Assembly (NCBI RefSeq): GCF_026967985.1
Contig: NZ_JAPVBJ010000002.1
Coordinates: 124,001 to 188,000 of the forward strand
Source of the DNA: Modestobacter sp. VKM Ac-2984
GTDB lineage: Bacteria; Actinomycetota; Actinomycetes; Mycobacteriales; Geodermatophilaceae
Length of the DNA: 64,000 nucleotides
Direction of reading: 5' to 3'
Shown: one piece after another, positions 43,348 through 50,879 of the stretch
Layout: every line of letters starts with the position of its first letter
Position numbering within the stretch: the stretch's first letter is position 1
Position numbers and translations under genes: made by a program
Notes under the pieces: model-generated
Seen by the model: only the letters and a program-made list of their open reading frames with translations
Databases searched by the model: none
What the model was told of the DNA's origin: nothing

Positions 43348-44331
43348 ATGGACGCCGTGTCCCGCCGACCCCCGACCCACCGCCGCTGGACCGCCATCGT
43401 GTTCGCCGTCCCGTGGGCCGCGGCGGCCGTGCTCCGGTCGACCGGCACCGAGCGGGGCTTCCCGCTGGTGCCCGCGCTGGCCTTCACGCCCTACATCGCG
43501 GCCACCAGTGCGCTCCCGCTGGCCGCTGCGCTGGTGTCCCGGTCACGCGGTGCCGCCGTGCTGGCGACTGCCTCGGCCGCGGTGCTGACGGCCGCCATGC
43601 GCCGGCCGACCGCGCCCGCCACCCCTGCGCCGCCGCCCAGGGGGCCACGGCTGCGCGTCGTCTCGGCGAACATGCTGCACGGCCGGGCCGACCCGGCCGC
43701 CCTGGTGGCCCTCGCGGCCGACCGGGACGCCGACGTGCTGGCGCTGATGGAGGTCACCCCGGAGGCGGTGTCCGGGCTGCTGGCTGCTGGGGTCGCCGAC
43801 CTGCTGCCCGCCGGTCACGTGGTGCCCGCCGGGGAGGGCCAGCCCGCCGGCGCCGGCGGGGCGCTGTGGACCCGGCTGGAGATCCGCGGGCGCACGGTGG
43901 TCCCGGGCCGGTTCGGCCAGCCGGCGGCCCTGCTGACAGTGCCCGGCGCGCCCGACGTGGAGCTGACGGCGGTGCACACGCACCCGCCGACCAGCTCCCC
44001 CGCCCAGGTGGCCAGCTGGGTCGAGGACCTCCGGCTGCTGCCCGACCCGGAGCCCGGCGTGCTGCGGGTGCTGGCCGGTGACTTCAACGCCACGCCCGAC
44101 CACGCCGCCTTCCGGCGGCTGCTGGGCCGGGGCTGGGTGGACGCCGCGGCGGCGACGGGCCACGCCCGGCGGGCCACCTGGTGGCCGATGCGGGTGCCGC
44201 ACCCGCGGCTCACCCTGGACCACGTCCTGGTCGACCCGCGGATCGCGGTGGAGGGTCTGCAGGTGGTGCACGTGCCCGGGACGGACCACCGGGCACTCGT
44301 CGCCGACCTGCGGCTCCCGGCGGCCGGCTGA
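43348..44331 (+). CDS. Membrane-anchored endonuclease/exonuclease/phosphatase family protein
   Basis: The 327-residue protein has two to three hydrophobic helices within residues 15-90, then an EEP domain beginning LRVVSANMLHGRADP with the first metal Asn. Later motifs are VLALMEVTPEAV, LTAVHTHPPTSS, VLAGDFNATPDHAAF and RLTLDHVLVDP, and GTDHRALVADL carries the catalytic His. It may act as a nuclease or lipid phosphatase on the outer face; the substrate is not determinable. It converges with the S4 protein gene. Confidence 0.87.
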   Translation: MDAVSRRPPTHRRWTAIVFAVPWAAAAVLRSTGTERGFPLVPALAFTPYIAATSALPLAAALVSRSRGAAVLATASAAVLTAAMRRPTAPATPAPPPRGPRLRVVSANMLHGRADPAALVALAADRDADVLALMEVTPEAVSGLLAAGVADLLPAGHVVPAGEGQPAGAGGALWTRLEIRGRTVVPGRFGQPAALLTVPGAPDVELTAVHTHPPTSSPAQVASWVEDLRLLPDPEPGVLRVLAGDFNATPDHAAFRRLLGRGWVDAAAATGHARRATWWPMRVPHPRLTLDHVLVDPRIAVEGLQVVHVPGTDHRALVADLRLPAAG

Positions 44332-44507
44332 CCGGAGCGGGGAGGGGGTGTCCCGGGCGGCGGGTTCCGCGGCACCGCCGCCCGGGCAGTGCATGTCATG
44401 CCCCCAGCCCGGCGGCGTGCACGCGAGTTGTGTGACATCTGCGTTAACTCGTCCCACCGCCCGCGCGGGGTGACACCACGCGCACGGTCACGCACAGGAT
44501 CGGTAGG

Positions 44508-44723
44508 TCAGCCGATGCGCACGTCGTCCTGCCCCGCCACCGAGACGACGTCCCCGCGGTGCAGCTGGCGGCCGCGGCGCTCCTCCGGCTCACCGTTGAC
44601 CTGGACCTCCCCGGCGAGCAGCACGTCCTTCACCTGGGCGCCGGTGGGGACGGCGTCGACCAGCTTGAGCAGCTGACCCAGCCGGATGGTGTCCTCGCCG
44701 GAGCGGAGTTCGATGGTGCGCAC
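44508..44723 (-). CDS. S4 RNA-binding domain protein (YaaA/YlmH-like small type)
   Basis: A 71-residue protein that is essentially one S4 domain: DTIRLGQLLKLVDAVPTGAQ, VKDVLLAGEVQVNGEPEERR and GRQLHRGDVVSV. Stand-alone S4 proteins bind structured RNA, for example stalled ribosomal complexes or the rRNA of recF-linked YaaA. GTG start at 44723. It lies 19 bp downstream of the MOSC gene on the same strand. Confidence 0.9.
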   Translation of the reverse strand: MRTIELRSGEDTIRLGQLLKLVDAVPTGAQVKDVLLAGEVQVNGEPEERRGRQLHRGDVVSVAGQDDVRIG

Positions 44724-44742
44724 GACGCTGATCCTCCCCGCC

Positions 44743-45471
44743 TCACGCCGGGGTCAACACGTCGCCCACCGAGACCTCGCCGGGGAGGGCCACCAGCGCC
44801 CCCACCGCGAGGGCACCCCCGCGGTCGCGGTGGATCGTCTTCAGGACGGCGGTGTCCCGTCCGACGCCGCCGGACTGCGGCCGGGTGGTCATCACGCACC
44901 GGGGCACCCGGCGGACGACGTCCAGCTCGGCGCCGCCCACCCGCACCCGCCGGCCCACCAGCGCGTCCTCCCCCGCACCGGCCAGCACCAGGTTGGCCCG
45001 GAACCGGCGGCGGTCCCAGCCGCCCAGGGTGCCGGCGGACACCAGCGTCACCCGAGCATCGGCGTTGTCGTGGAAGGCGCCGTCCGCCCCGGAGAACGGG
45101 TTCCACCGGCCGGTGTCCTCATGCTCGGCGTCGGCCGGGTTCTCGTACCGCCGGGCACCCGCAACCGCCGCCGCCGGGCGCAGGCCGACCCGGCGCCCAG
45201 CCCAGTCGGAGAGGACGTCGTCCTCGGCGGTCACCGTGCCGTCGGGCAGCACCACCTCGGCGCCGCCGTCGGCACGCAGCCGACCGGCCGCGAACAGCAG
45301 CTCGGGCACCCGGCGGGCAGTCAGCCCGAACTCCGTGGTCAGGTCGAACAGCGCCCAGCCGCGGTCGCCGGTGATCCCCTCCGGGCCGATCTCCGCCCGG
45401 GCCAGCCGCTCGCCCTGCAGCGACTTCACCGGGAACCGCCAGACCTCGGTGACCCGGAGGTCACCGCTCAC
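44743..45471 (-). CDS. MOSC domain protein (molybdenum-cofactor sulfurase C-terminal type)
   Basis: A 242-residue protein with an MOSC N-terminal barrel (VTEVWRFPVKSLQGERLARA, GITGDRGWALFD) and a MOSC domain with VGGAELDVVRRVPRCVMTTR, where the Cys is the expected sulfur carrier. Relatives reduce N-hydroxylated substrates (YcbX, mARC) or transfer sulfur. The GTG overlaps the stop of the upstream epimerase gene (GTGA). Confidence 0.9.
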   Translation of the reverse strand: MSGDLRVTEVWRFPVKSLQGERLARAEIGPEGITGDRGWALFDLTTEFGLTARRVPELLFAAGRLRADGGAEVVLPDGTVTAEDDVLSDWAGRRVGLRPAAAVAGARRYENPADAEHEDTGRWNPFSGADGAFHDNADARVTLVSAGTLGGWDRRRFRANLVLAGAGEDALVGRRVRVGGAELDVVRRVPRCVMTTRPQSGGVGRDTAVLKTIHRDRGGALAVGALVALPGEVSVGDVLTPA

Positions 45472-46403
45472 GCCGGGGTCCAGCCCACGGTCCAGGTGCC
45501 CGACCAGGTTCCTCCCGGCGCGAGGACGAGCACGTCCACCCCGTCGGCCAGCGCGTTCGCCGGGCAGGTCATCGGCTCCACGGCCACGCTGCGCCGCCGC
45601 TGGTCCGCGGGCAGGGTGTCGCCGGTGTAGACCTGCAGCCAGGTCCAGGCCGGGTCGACGGCCACCTCGAGCGCACCGGCGGGCCCGCTGAGCCGGGTGC
45701 GCGCCCAGCCGTCGTCGTCCCGGACCAGGTCGGTCACGGCGGTGTCGATGGCCTGGTCACCGATCCGGCCGACCGCGCCGTCGTAGGGCCGCCGCTCCCC
45801 GGTGGGCAGGCCGCCCTCCAGCACCAGGGCGGTGCGGGCCGGCACGGTCAGCTCGGCCGCGGCCACGTCGCCCGGGGCCGGCGCCCCGACCGAGAAGTAG
45901 GGGTGCATGCCCGCCCCGAACGGTGCGTCCTCGTCCCCGGCGTTGCGCACCCGCACGGTCACGGTGAGCCGGTCGGCCGTCAGCGTGTGGTCGACCGCGA
46001 CGGCCAGCCGGAAGGGGTACCCGGTGCGCGGCTCGATCGTCGTCCCCACCGTGACGGCGTCCGCCCGCTGGGCCAGCACCTGCCAGGGCTGGGCGGTGAC
46101 CAGCCCGTGCACCGCGTTCGGGGTGGACTCGCTGACCACGTCGAGCTGCAGCTCCCGGCCGCGCCAGGACCAGCGCCCGCCGCGGAGCCGGTTGGGCCAG
46201 GGCAGCAGGACACCGCCGCGCCGGCCGGCCGGGACGGTGCCCGACGCGTAGCCGTCCAGCACGTGCCAGTCGCCGACCACCAGCTCGCGCAGAGCGCCGC
46301 CGCGCAGGTCCACGGCCAGCCGGGCGGGACCGGCGGCCACCTCGACGTCCCGCGGTTCGGTGGCCGGCCAGGGGCGGTCGGTGGACGAGGGGGCGAGCGA
46401 CAT
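45468..46403 (-). CDS. Aldose 1-epimerase family protein
   Basis: A 311-residue galactose-mutarotase-like protein: LLPWPNRLRGGRWSWRGRE, NAVHGLVTAQPW with one catalytic His, GAGMHPYFSVG with the other, and VAVEPMTCPANAL with the catalytic Glu. The layout matches actinobacterial GalM-like mutarotases. The gene is coupled to the MOSC gene by a GTGA overlap. Upstream lies parS-like site 3. Confidence 0.9.
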   Translation of the reverse strand: MSLAPSSTDRPWPATEPRDVEVAAGPARLAVDLRGGALRELVVGDWHVLDGYASGTVPAGRRGGVLLPWPNRLRGGRWSWRGRELQLDVVSESTPNAVHGLVTAQPWQVLAQRADAVTVGTTIEPRTGYPFRLAVAVDHTLTADRLTVTVRVRNAGDEDAPFGAGMHPYFSVGAPAPGDVAAAELTVPARTALVLEGGLPTGERRPYDGAVGRIGDQAIDTAVTDLVRDDDGWARTRLSGPAGALEVAVDPAWTWLQVYTGDTLPADQRRRSVAVEPMTCPANALADGVDVLVLAPGGTWSGTWTVGWTPA

Positions 46404-46458
46404 GCGGTCCTCCCAGAGAGACGGTTCCCGGACAGCTCACCACAGCACCGGTGTACCC

Positions 46459-46472
46459 GTTCCACGTGGAAC
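46459..46472. promoter_or_regulatory. parS-like palindrome GTTCCACGTGGAAC, site 3
   Basis: An exact copy of the 14-mer found at 23257 and 34208. It lies in the divergent gap between the epimerase gene and the DUF1707 gene, outside coding sequence. Confidence 0.75.
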
Positions 46473-46565
46473 CACCGGCTCCGGCGAGGGTCGTGACAGA
46501 CGTCAGTGGCCTCGGCGGGCCGTGCGGCGACAGACTGGACACGCACCGACGACGAGGAGCCCCCG

Positions 46566-47081
46566 ATGCCCGAGCCCCACCTGCGTGCCGCCGATGCCGA
46601 CCGGGCCGCGGTCGCCGAGGTCCTCGGCCGGCACATGTCCGCCGGCCGGCTCACCGTCGCGGAGTACGACGACCGGCTCGCCCGGGCCTACACGGCACGG
46701 ACCTACGGCGAGCTGGCCGAGCTGACCACGGACCTGCCCGCCGCCGAGCCGGCGGGTGGCCGGACCGCCGAGGCCCCTGCCGTCGCCGGTCCACCGACCG
46801 GCCCGGCTGGCGGCGGCCCCTGGGCGGTCCACGGCTGGTACGGGAGCTTCGGCTCCTGGGCCGGCGGGTCGAGCATGCGGGCGGCCTGGGCGAGCTGGCT
46901 GAGCACCGCGGTCATCGTGGTCGGCATCTGGTTGATCACCTCGCTGACCACCGACGGCTGGATCTACCCGTGGCCGATCTGGGTGATCGGGCCGTGGGGG
47001 CTCGTCCTGATCGCCCAGACGATCGGGGGACAGCGTCGGGCCGACCGGCAGCAGCAGCTCCCACACCGCGCCGGGGACTGA
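46566..47081 (+). CDS. DUF1707 (SHOCT-like) membrane protein
   Basis: The 171-residue protein has an N-terminal DUF1707 domain, LRAADADRAAVAEVLGRHM, then RLTVAEYDDRLARAYTARTY, typical of actinobacterial envelope-associated proteins. A Gly/Pro linker leads to two C-terminal helices (WLSTAVIVVGIWLITSL and WPIWVIGPWGLVLIAQ). The start ATG has ACGAGGAGC upstream. DUF1707 function is unclear. Confidence 0.85.
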   Translation: MPEPHLRAADADRAAVAEVLGRHMSAGRLTVAEYDDRLARAYTARTYGELAELTTDLPAAEPAGGRTAEAPAVAGPPTGPAGGGPWAVHGWYGSFGSWAGGSSMRAAWASWLSTAVIVVGIWLITSLTTDGWIYPWPIWVIGPWGLVLIAQTIGGQRRADRQQQLPHRAGD

Positions 47082-47157
47082 GCCGGGCGCGTCCGGGGTC
47101 AGCCGACGCACGGGCGGGTAGGCGACCGGGACCGAGCCCAGGACCCCGGAGGACCCG

Positions 47158-47544
47158 ATGCACACCATGACCGACCGATTCGCCGACGCGCTGCACCGCC
47201 TGGACGCCGACCGCGACACCGGCCCGCTCGTCGAGCTCGCCGGCGACGACACCCAGCTGGTCAAGCTCGACGAGCAGCACGAGACACAGGGCCGGGAGGG
47301 TGCACGGACGTTCTGGACCGACTACCGCGACGTCTTCGACGAGATCGAGACGACGTTCACGCACACCGTGGTCGGTGAGTCCAGCGCGGCACTCGAGTGG
47401 ACCTCCACCGGCACGCTGCGCAGCGGGAAGCCGTTCACCTACCGCGGCGTCACCGTGATCGAGGGCGACGAGGAGCAGCTGACCGGTGTCCGCACGTACT
47501 ACGACTCGGCCGCCTTCCTGCAGGGCCGCAGCGGCACGGCCTGA
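47158..47544 (+). CDS. SnoaL-like / NTF2-fold protein
   Basis: A 128-residue cone-shaped fold protein with the family layout: MTDRFADALHRLDADRD at the N-terminus, TFWTDYRDVFDEIETTFTH in the middle and FTYRGVTVIEGDEEQLTG near the end. NTF2-like proteins bind or isomerise small molecules. No catalytic residue can be assigned. An ATG nine bases inside (MTDRF) is an equally good start. Confidence 0.75.
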   Translation: MHTMTDRFADALHRLDADRDTGPLVELAGDDTQLVKLDEQHETQGREGARTFWTDYRDVFDEIETTFTHTVVGESSAALEWTSTGTLRSGKPFTYRGVTVIEGDEEQLTGVRTYYDSAAFLQGRSGTA

Positions 47545-47554
47545 CCGGGAGGGA

Positions 47555-47943
47555 TCAGCTGTCGAGGCAGAGGCAGAACGGGTGCCCGGCCGGGTCCAGC
47601 AGCACCCGCACCCCGGTACGCGGCTGCACCGCCGCAGGGTCGCGCCGAGGGCCAGCGCGTCGGTGACCGCGGCGTCCAGGTCGCCGACCCGGAAGTCCAG
47701 GTGCGCCATCGGCCGCTGCTCCCCGTCCACCGGCGGCCAGACCGGCGCCCGGTACCCCTCGGCCTGCTGGAAGACCAGGTAGGAGGAGCCACCGGGGACG
47801 GCGAGCACCACCGTGCCCGGTTCCTCGTGCCCCACCGGCCAGCCGAGCAGCGCGGAGCAGAAGCCGGCCAGGGCCCCGGGATCGGGCGCCTCCACGGCGA
47901 CGCCCCACCACATCCCGCCGCTCCGTGATCGCACGGCGCCCAT
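47555..47943 (-). pseudogene. VOC (glyoxalase-like) protein gene with a frameshift
   Basis: From MGAVRSRSGGMWWGVAVEAP the reading follows the VOC pattern (FCSALLGWPVGHEEP, SYLVFQQAEGY, MAHLDFRVGDLDAA) up to ALALGATL. There the frame must shift by one base near 47631-47636 to continue AAVQPRTGVRVLLDPAGH and reach the TGA at 47555. One G seems missing on the coding strand (CTGCGGCGG for CTGGCGGCGG). Sequencing error or true decay are both possible. A more decayed copy lies at 49098-49230. Confidence 0.75.
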
Positions 47944-47981
47944 CCTGCGGGCGCACCGCCCCGCAGGGAAGCCCACCCGCA

Positions 47982-48036
47982 GAACGCAGCAGGGGCCGCC
48001 CGACGGGCGGCCCCTGCTGGTCGTTCTGGTGGGCAA
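47982..48036. repeat. 55-bp direct repeat, copy R1 (tRNA-Leu 3' end plus terminator)
   Basis: This stretch is identical over 55 bases to 49231-49285. It contains a 14-bp-stem hairpin (47988-48018) and, at its edge, TTGCCCACCA on the minus strand, the last ten bases of the tRNA-Leu gene, though no tRNA body is present here. Confidence 0.95.
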
Positions 48037-48063
48037 CCGCGGCGTCCGGCGCCGGCCGCCCGA

Positions 48064-48945
48064 TCAGCTCAGCATGGTCGCGCGCATCGCGGCGCGGATG
48101 ACGGCGAACAGACGCTGCCACCTGGCGCTGAAGCCGTCGGCGATCGAGCCGGGGCCGACGGCGGTGGGGTCCTCCGGGAAGAGCTGACCGGCAGGATCGG
48201 TGAAGAGATGGCCGGCGGCGGCGTAGAAGGAGACGATCCGGGCGACGGCCGCCACGGTGTTCTCCCGGTGAGCGCCCGGTTCGCCGCTGTCGTGCATCAG
48301 GACGATCGGGTGCATGAGGGCCGGTGTCGTGGCCCCCCGGACGATGCGCTCCTGGAAGGGCGGGCTGTAGCTCGACGGCGACTCCCAGTCGCGCGGGTCG
48401 TGCGACCAGTCGGCGATGGTCATGCCGCGGTCCCAGGCCAGTTGCTGCACCGACGCGCCGCGGTGGATGCCGTAGGGGGCTCGGAAGAAGCACGGACGGA
48501 CGCCGGTCACTGCCTCGATGGCCTGCCAGCCGCGGTCGATCTCGGCCGCCTGCTCGGCCCGGGACAACCCGCCGAGGTCCGGGTGCGAGTAGGTGTGGTT
48601 GCCGATCGCATGACCCTCCGCGACGATGCGCCGGGCCAGCTCCGGATGGGCCTCGACCTGGCTGCCGACCAGGAAGAAGGTCGCCTTCACCCCGTGCGCG
48701 CGGAGGGTGTCCAGCAGCTGCGGCGTCCACCGGGGGTCGGGGCCGTCGTCGAACGTCAGGGCGACGGTGCGGGGGTGGACCGGCGGGGTCTGGTCCAGGA
48801 CCGTCCGGACGGGCGGCGGGCAGTCGTGGGCGGCGCGCGCGGCCGGCGCGCTCACGACCCCGTGCAGGACGCCGGTCGCGGCGAGGACGGCGGCCATCGC
48901 CAGCCGGGTGGCGCGCCCACACCTCCGGATCCGCCGCGCCCTCAC
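48064..48945 (-). CDS. Secreted polysaccharide deacetylase (NodB homology)
   Basis: The 293-residue protein has a signal peptide-like N-terminus (RARRIRRCGRATRLAMAAVL then AAPAARAAHD). The NodB domain has LTFDDGPDPRW with the two Asp, IGNHTYSHPDL with the metal His pair, FFRAPYG, DWSHDPRDW and PIVLMHDSG, so all five motifs are intact. It would deacetylate peptidoglycan or chitin-type sugars outside the cell. A GGAGGAGGG site precedes the GTG start. It lies between two 55-bp repeats flanking a tRNA-linked duplication. Confidence 0.9.
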   Translation of the reverse strand: MRARRIRRCGRATRLAMAAVLAATGVLHGVVSAPAARAAHDCPPPVRTVLDQTPPVHPRTVALTFDDGPDPRWTPQLLDTLRAHGVKATFFLVGSQVEAHPELARRIVAEGHAIGNHTYSHPDLGGLSRAEQAAEIDRGWQAIEAVTGVRPCFFRAPYGIHRGASVQQLAWDRGMTIADWSHDPRDWESPSSYSPPFQERIVRGATTPALMHPIVLMHDSGEPGAHRENTVAAVARIVSFYAAAGHLFTDPAGQLFPEDPTAVGPGSIADGFSARWQRLFAVIRAAMRATMLS

Positions 48946-49097
48946 GCGCCCTCCTCCCCCTGCAGCCGTCGCCCGGGCGAGGATCACAGACGATGCCGCC
49001 GTGATCAAGGCGCGCCCGGCCGTGTCCGGCGGCTGCCGAGCGACCGCCCGCGACGCGGCGGACGCGCCCGGTCGCTGCGCGCGAGCAGCCCTGGTGC

Positions 49098-49230
49098 ACC
49101 GGTCGGCCTGCTGGAAGACCAGGTAGCTGGAAGACCAGGTAGGAGGAGCCGCCGGGGACGGCGAGCAGCGCGGAGCGGAAGCCGGCCAAGGCCCACAGCG
49201 GGCGCACCGCTCCGCAGGGGAGCCCCCCGG
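49098..49230 (-). pseudogene. Decayed VOC gene fragment
   Basis: The stretch matches parts of the VOC gene at 47760-47980: GCTGGAAGACCAGGTAG, then GGAGGAGCC-CCGGGGACGGCGAGCA, then GCGCGGAGC-GAAGCCGGCC, then GGGCGCACCGC. Internal segments are lost, one between short GAGCA repeats. A 16-bp tandem duplication (CTGGAAGACCAGGTAG at 49111-49126 and 49127-49142) is present. It is not translatable. Confidence 0.8.
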
Positions 49231-49285
49231 GAACGCAGCAGGGGCCGCCCGACGGGCGGCCCCTGCTGGTCGTTCTGGTGGGCAA
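49231..49285. repeat. 55-bp direct repeat, copy R2
   Basis: Identical to 47982-48036. Here it is in its natural place: on the minus strand it covers the last ten bases of tRNA-Leu (including CCA) and the following terminator. Confidence 0.95.
49237..49267 (-). terminator. tRNA-Leu terminator hairpin
   Basis: A 14-bp perfect stem (AGCAGGGGCCGCCC / GGGCGGCCCCTGCT) closes a three-base GAC loop directly downstream of the tRNA-Leu 3' end on the minus strand. An exact second copy lies at 47988-48018. Confidence 0.85.
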
Positions 49286-49361
49286 GGGGGGAGTTGAACC
49301 CCCACGTCCTCTCGGACACACGGACCTGAACCGTGCGCGTCTGCCATTCCGCCACTTGCCC
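49276..49361 (-). tRNA. tRNA-Leu (CAG anticodon), CCA encoded
   Basis: Read on the minus strand, the acceptor stem GGGCAAG/CTTGCCC pairs perfectly (49355-49361 with 49280-49286) and is followed by ACCA. The anticodon loop TTCAGGT gives CAG. A long variable arm, as expected for tRNA-Leu, and a T-arm GGGGGTTCAACTCCCCC are present. Length with CCA is 86 bases. Confidence 0.96.
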
Positions 49362-49585
49362 TGGCGAGGAAGAACATTAGCAGCCCCCTTCGAGGCGGTT
49401 CTCGCAGGCCCCCGTTCGGCACGGCGCCGTCCCACGGCGGGCGGTGCGCTGGTACAACGGTGTGCCGACGCGGCACGGACGACATCGTCCGGGGCGTCCT
49501 GCGCTGCGCGACGTCCCGGCGACCCTCCCCCGGTTACGATCAGCGCTCAGGCAGTGGGAGGTCGACCGAGCGCAAGGGAGCGACT

Positions 49586-50383
49586 GTGGGTGTGCTGCAG
49601 CGCTTCGAGCGACGCCTCGAGGGCATGGTCGGGCTGGCCTTCGCCCGGGTGTTCAAGGGGAAGGTCCACCCCGCCGAGATCGCCCACGCCCTGCAACGTG
49701 AGGCCGACGAGCAACGGTCGGTGCTCAGCGGTGACCGGGTGCTCGCTCCGAACGTCTACGTGGTGATGCTCGGCCCCACCGACCACGAGAACCTGGTCGA
49801 GTGGTCCGAGCAGCTGGCCGCCGAGCTCGCCGACATGGTCGCCGAGCACATCGAGCGCGAGGGCTACCAGACCTTCGGTGACATCGAGGTGCGACTGGAG
49901 CTCGACGAGGAGCTGCGCACCGGGGTCTTCGAGGTCGCCTCGCACGTCACCGGCGGCGCCCCCAGCCGCTCCTCGGCCGCCCCGCCGCCCCCGCCGTCCG
50001 GGCTCCCCCCGCTCCCGCGGCTCCCCGGCGCCGCCATGGGTGCCACCGACACCGGCGCCCAGCCGCCCTCGGCCGTGGGCCGGGCCGGCCAGCGGCTCAG
50101 CCACGTCCTGGTCGTCGACGGCCCCGGCACCAAGCACGTGCTCGAGCAGGGCAGCAACGTGCTCGGCCGCGGCACCGAGGCCGACGTCCGGTTGCCCGAC
50201 ACCGGGGTGAGCCGCAAGCACGCCGACGTCCAGCTGGCCGGTGGCACGGTCGTCGTCGAGGACCTCGGTTCCACCAACGGCACCCTGGTCAACGGCCGCC
50301 GGGTCAGCCGGCAGGAGCTCGCCGACGGCGACGTCCTCCGGATCGGCCACTCGGTGCTGGTGTACCGGCAGGACGGCGCGTGA
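49586..50383 (+). CDS. fhaA: DUF3662 and FHA domain protein FhaA
   Basis: A 265-residue protein. The N-terminal DUF3662 domain (about 1-130) begins VGVLQRFERRLEGMVGLAFA. A Pro-rich linker leads to a C-terminal FHA domain (about 175-260) with NVLGRGTEADVRLPDTGVSR and DLGSTNGTLVNG, so the phosphothreonine-binding residues are present. FhaA couples the PknA/PknB kinases to cell-wall synthesis through phosphorylated MurJ in mycobacteria. It heads the conserved cluster. GTG start with AAGGGAG upstream. Confidence 0.95.
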   Translation: MGVLQRFERRLEGMVGLAFARVFKGKVHPAEIAHALQREADEQRSVLSGDRVLAPNVYVVMLGPTDHENLVEWSEQLAAELADMVAEHIEREGYQTFGDIEVRLELDEELRTGVFEVASHVTGGAPSRSSAAPPPPPSGLPPLPRLPGAAMGATDTGAQPPSAVGRAGQRLSHVLVVDGPGTKHVLEQGSNVLGRGTEADVRLPDTGVSRKHADVQLAGGTVVVEDLGSTNGTLVNGRRVSRQELADGDVLRIGHSVLVYRQDGA

Positions 50384-50417
50384 GAAGGCTGAGCGCAGGC
50401 CCGGGCGGGGCTGAGCA

Positions 50418-50879
50418 GTGACCGCGGAGATCGTGCTCCAGGCCTTCCGTTTCGGCTTCCTGCTCCTGCTCTGGCTGTTCGTCTTCGCCGCCTTCCGGGT
50501 GGTCCGCGCCGACCTGTTCGGCGGTCGGGCCGGCCGGGTGGCCTCGGTGCCGCCCCGCGCCGCCGCCGCTCGCAAGCGCGGTGGCCGCGGGCCGCGCCAC
50601 CTCGTCGTCACCGCCGGCCCGCTGTCGGGCACCCGGATCACCTTGGGGGAACAGGCCATCCTGATCGGCCGCGCCGATGACTCGACGCTGGTGCTCACCG
50701 ACGACTTCGCCTCCTCCCGGCACGCCCGGCTGACCAACCGCGGCGGCCAGTGGTACGTGGAGGACCTCGGGTCCACCAACGGCACCTACCTCGACCAGCA
50801 GCGCGTGCAGGGTCCGCTGCTGGTCGCCCCCGGCCAGCCGATCCGGATCGGGCAGACCGTCCTGGAGCTGCGTTCATGA
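50418..50879 (+). CDS. fhaB: FHA domain protein FhaB (FipA partner type)
   Basis: A 153-residue protein with one N-terminal membrane helix (FGFLLLLWLFVFAAFRVV) and a FHA domain from about 60 (AILIGRADDSTLVLTDDFAS, DLGSTNGTYLDQQ). FhaB binds phosphorylated partners and links kinase signalling to septation. The stop overlaps the ATG of pstP. Confidence 0.94.
   Translation: MTAEIVLQAFRFGFLLLLWLFVFAAFRVVRADLFGGRAGRVASVPPRAAAARKRGGRGPRHLVVTAGPLSGTRITLGEQAILIGRADDSTLVLTDDFASSRHARLTNRGGQWYVEDLGSTNGTYLDQQRVQGPLLVAPGQPIRIGQTVLELRS

Noticed and set aside
48027-48036. A second tRNA-Leu gene
   Set aside because: Only ten bases of the 3' end are present; anticodon, D and T arms are absent.
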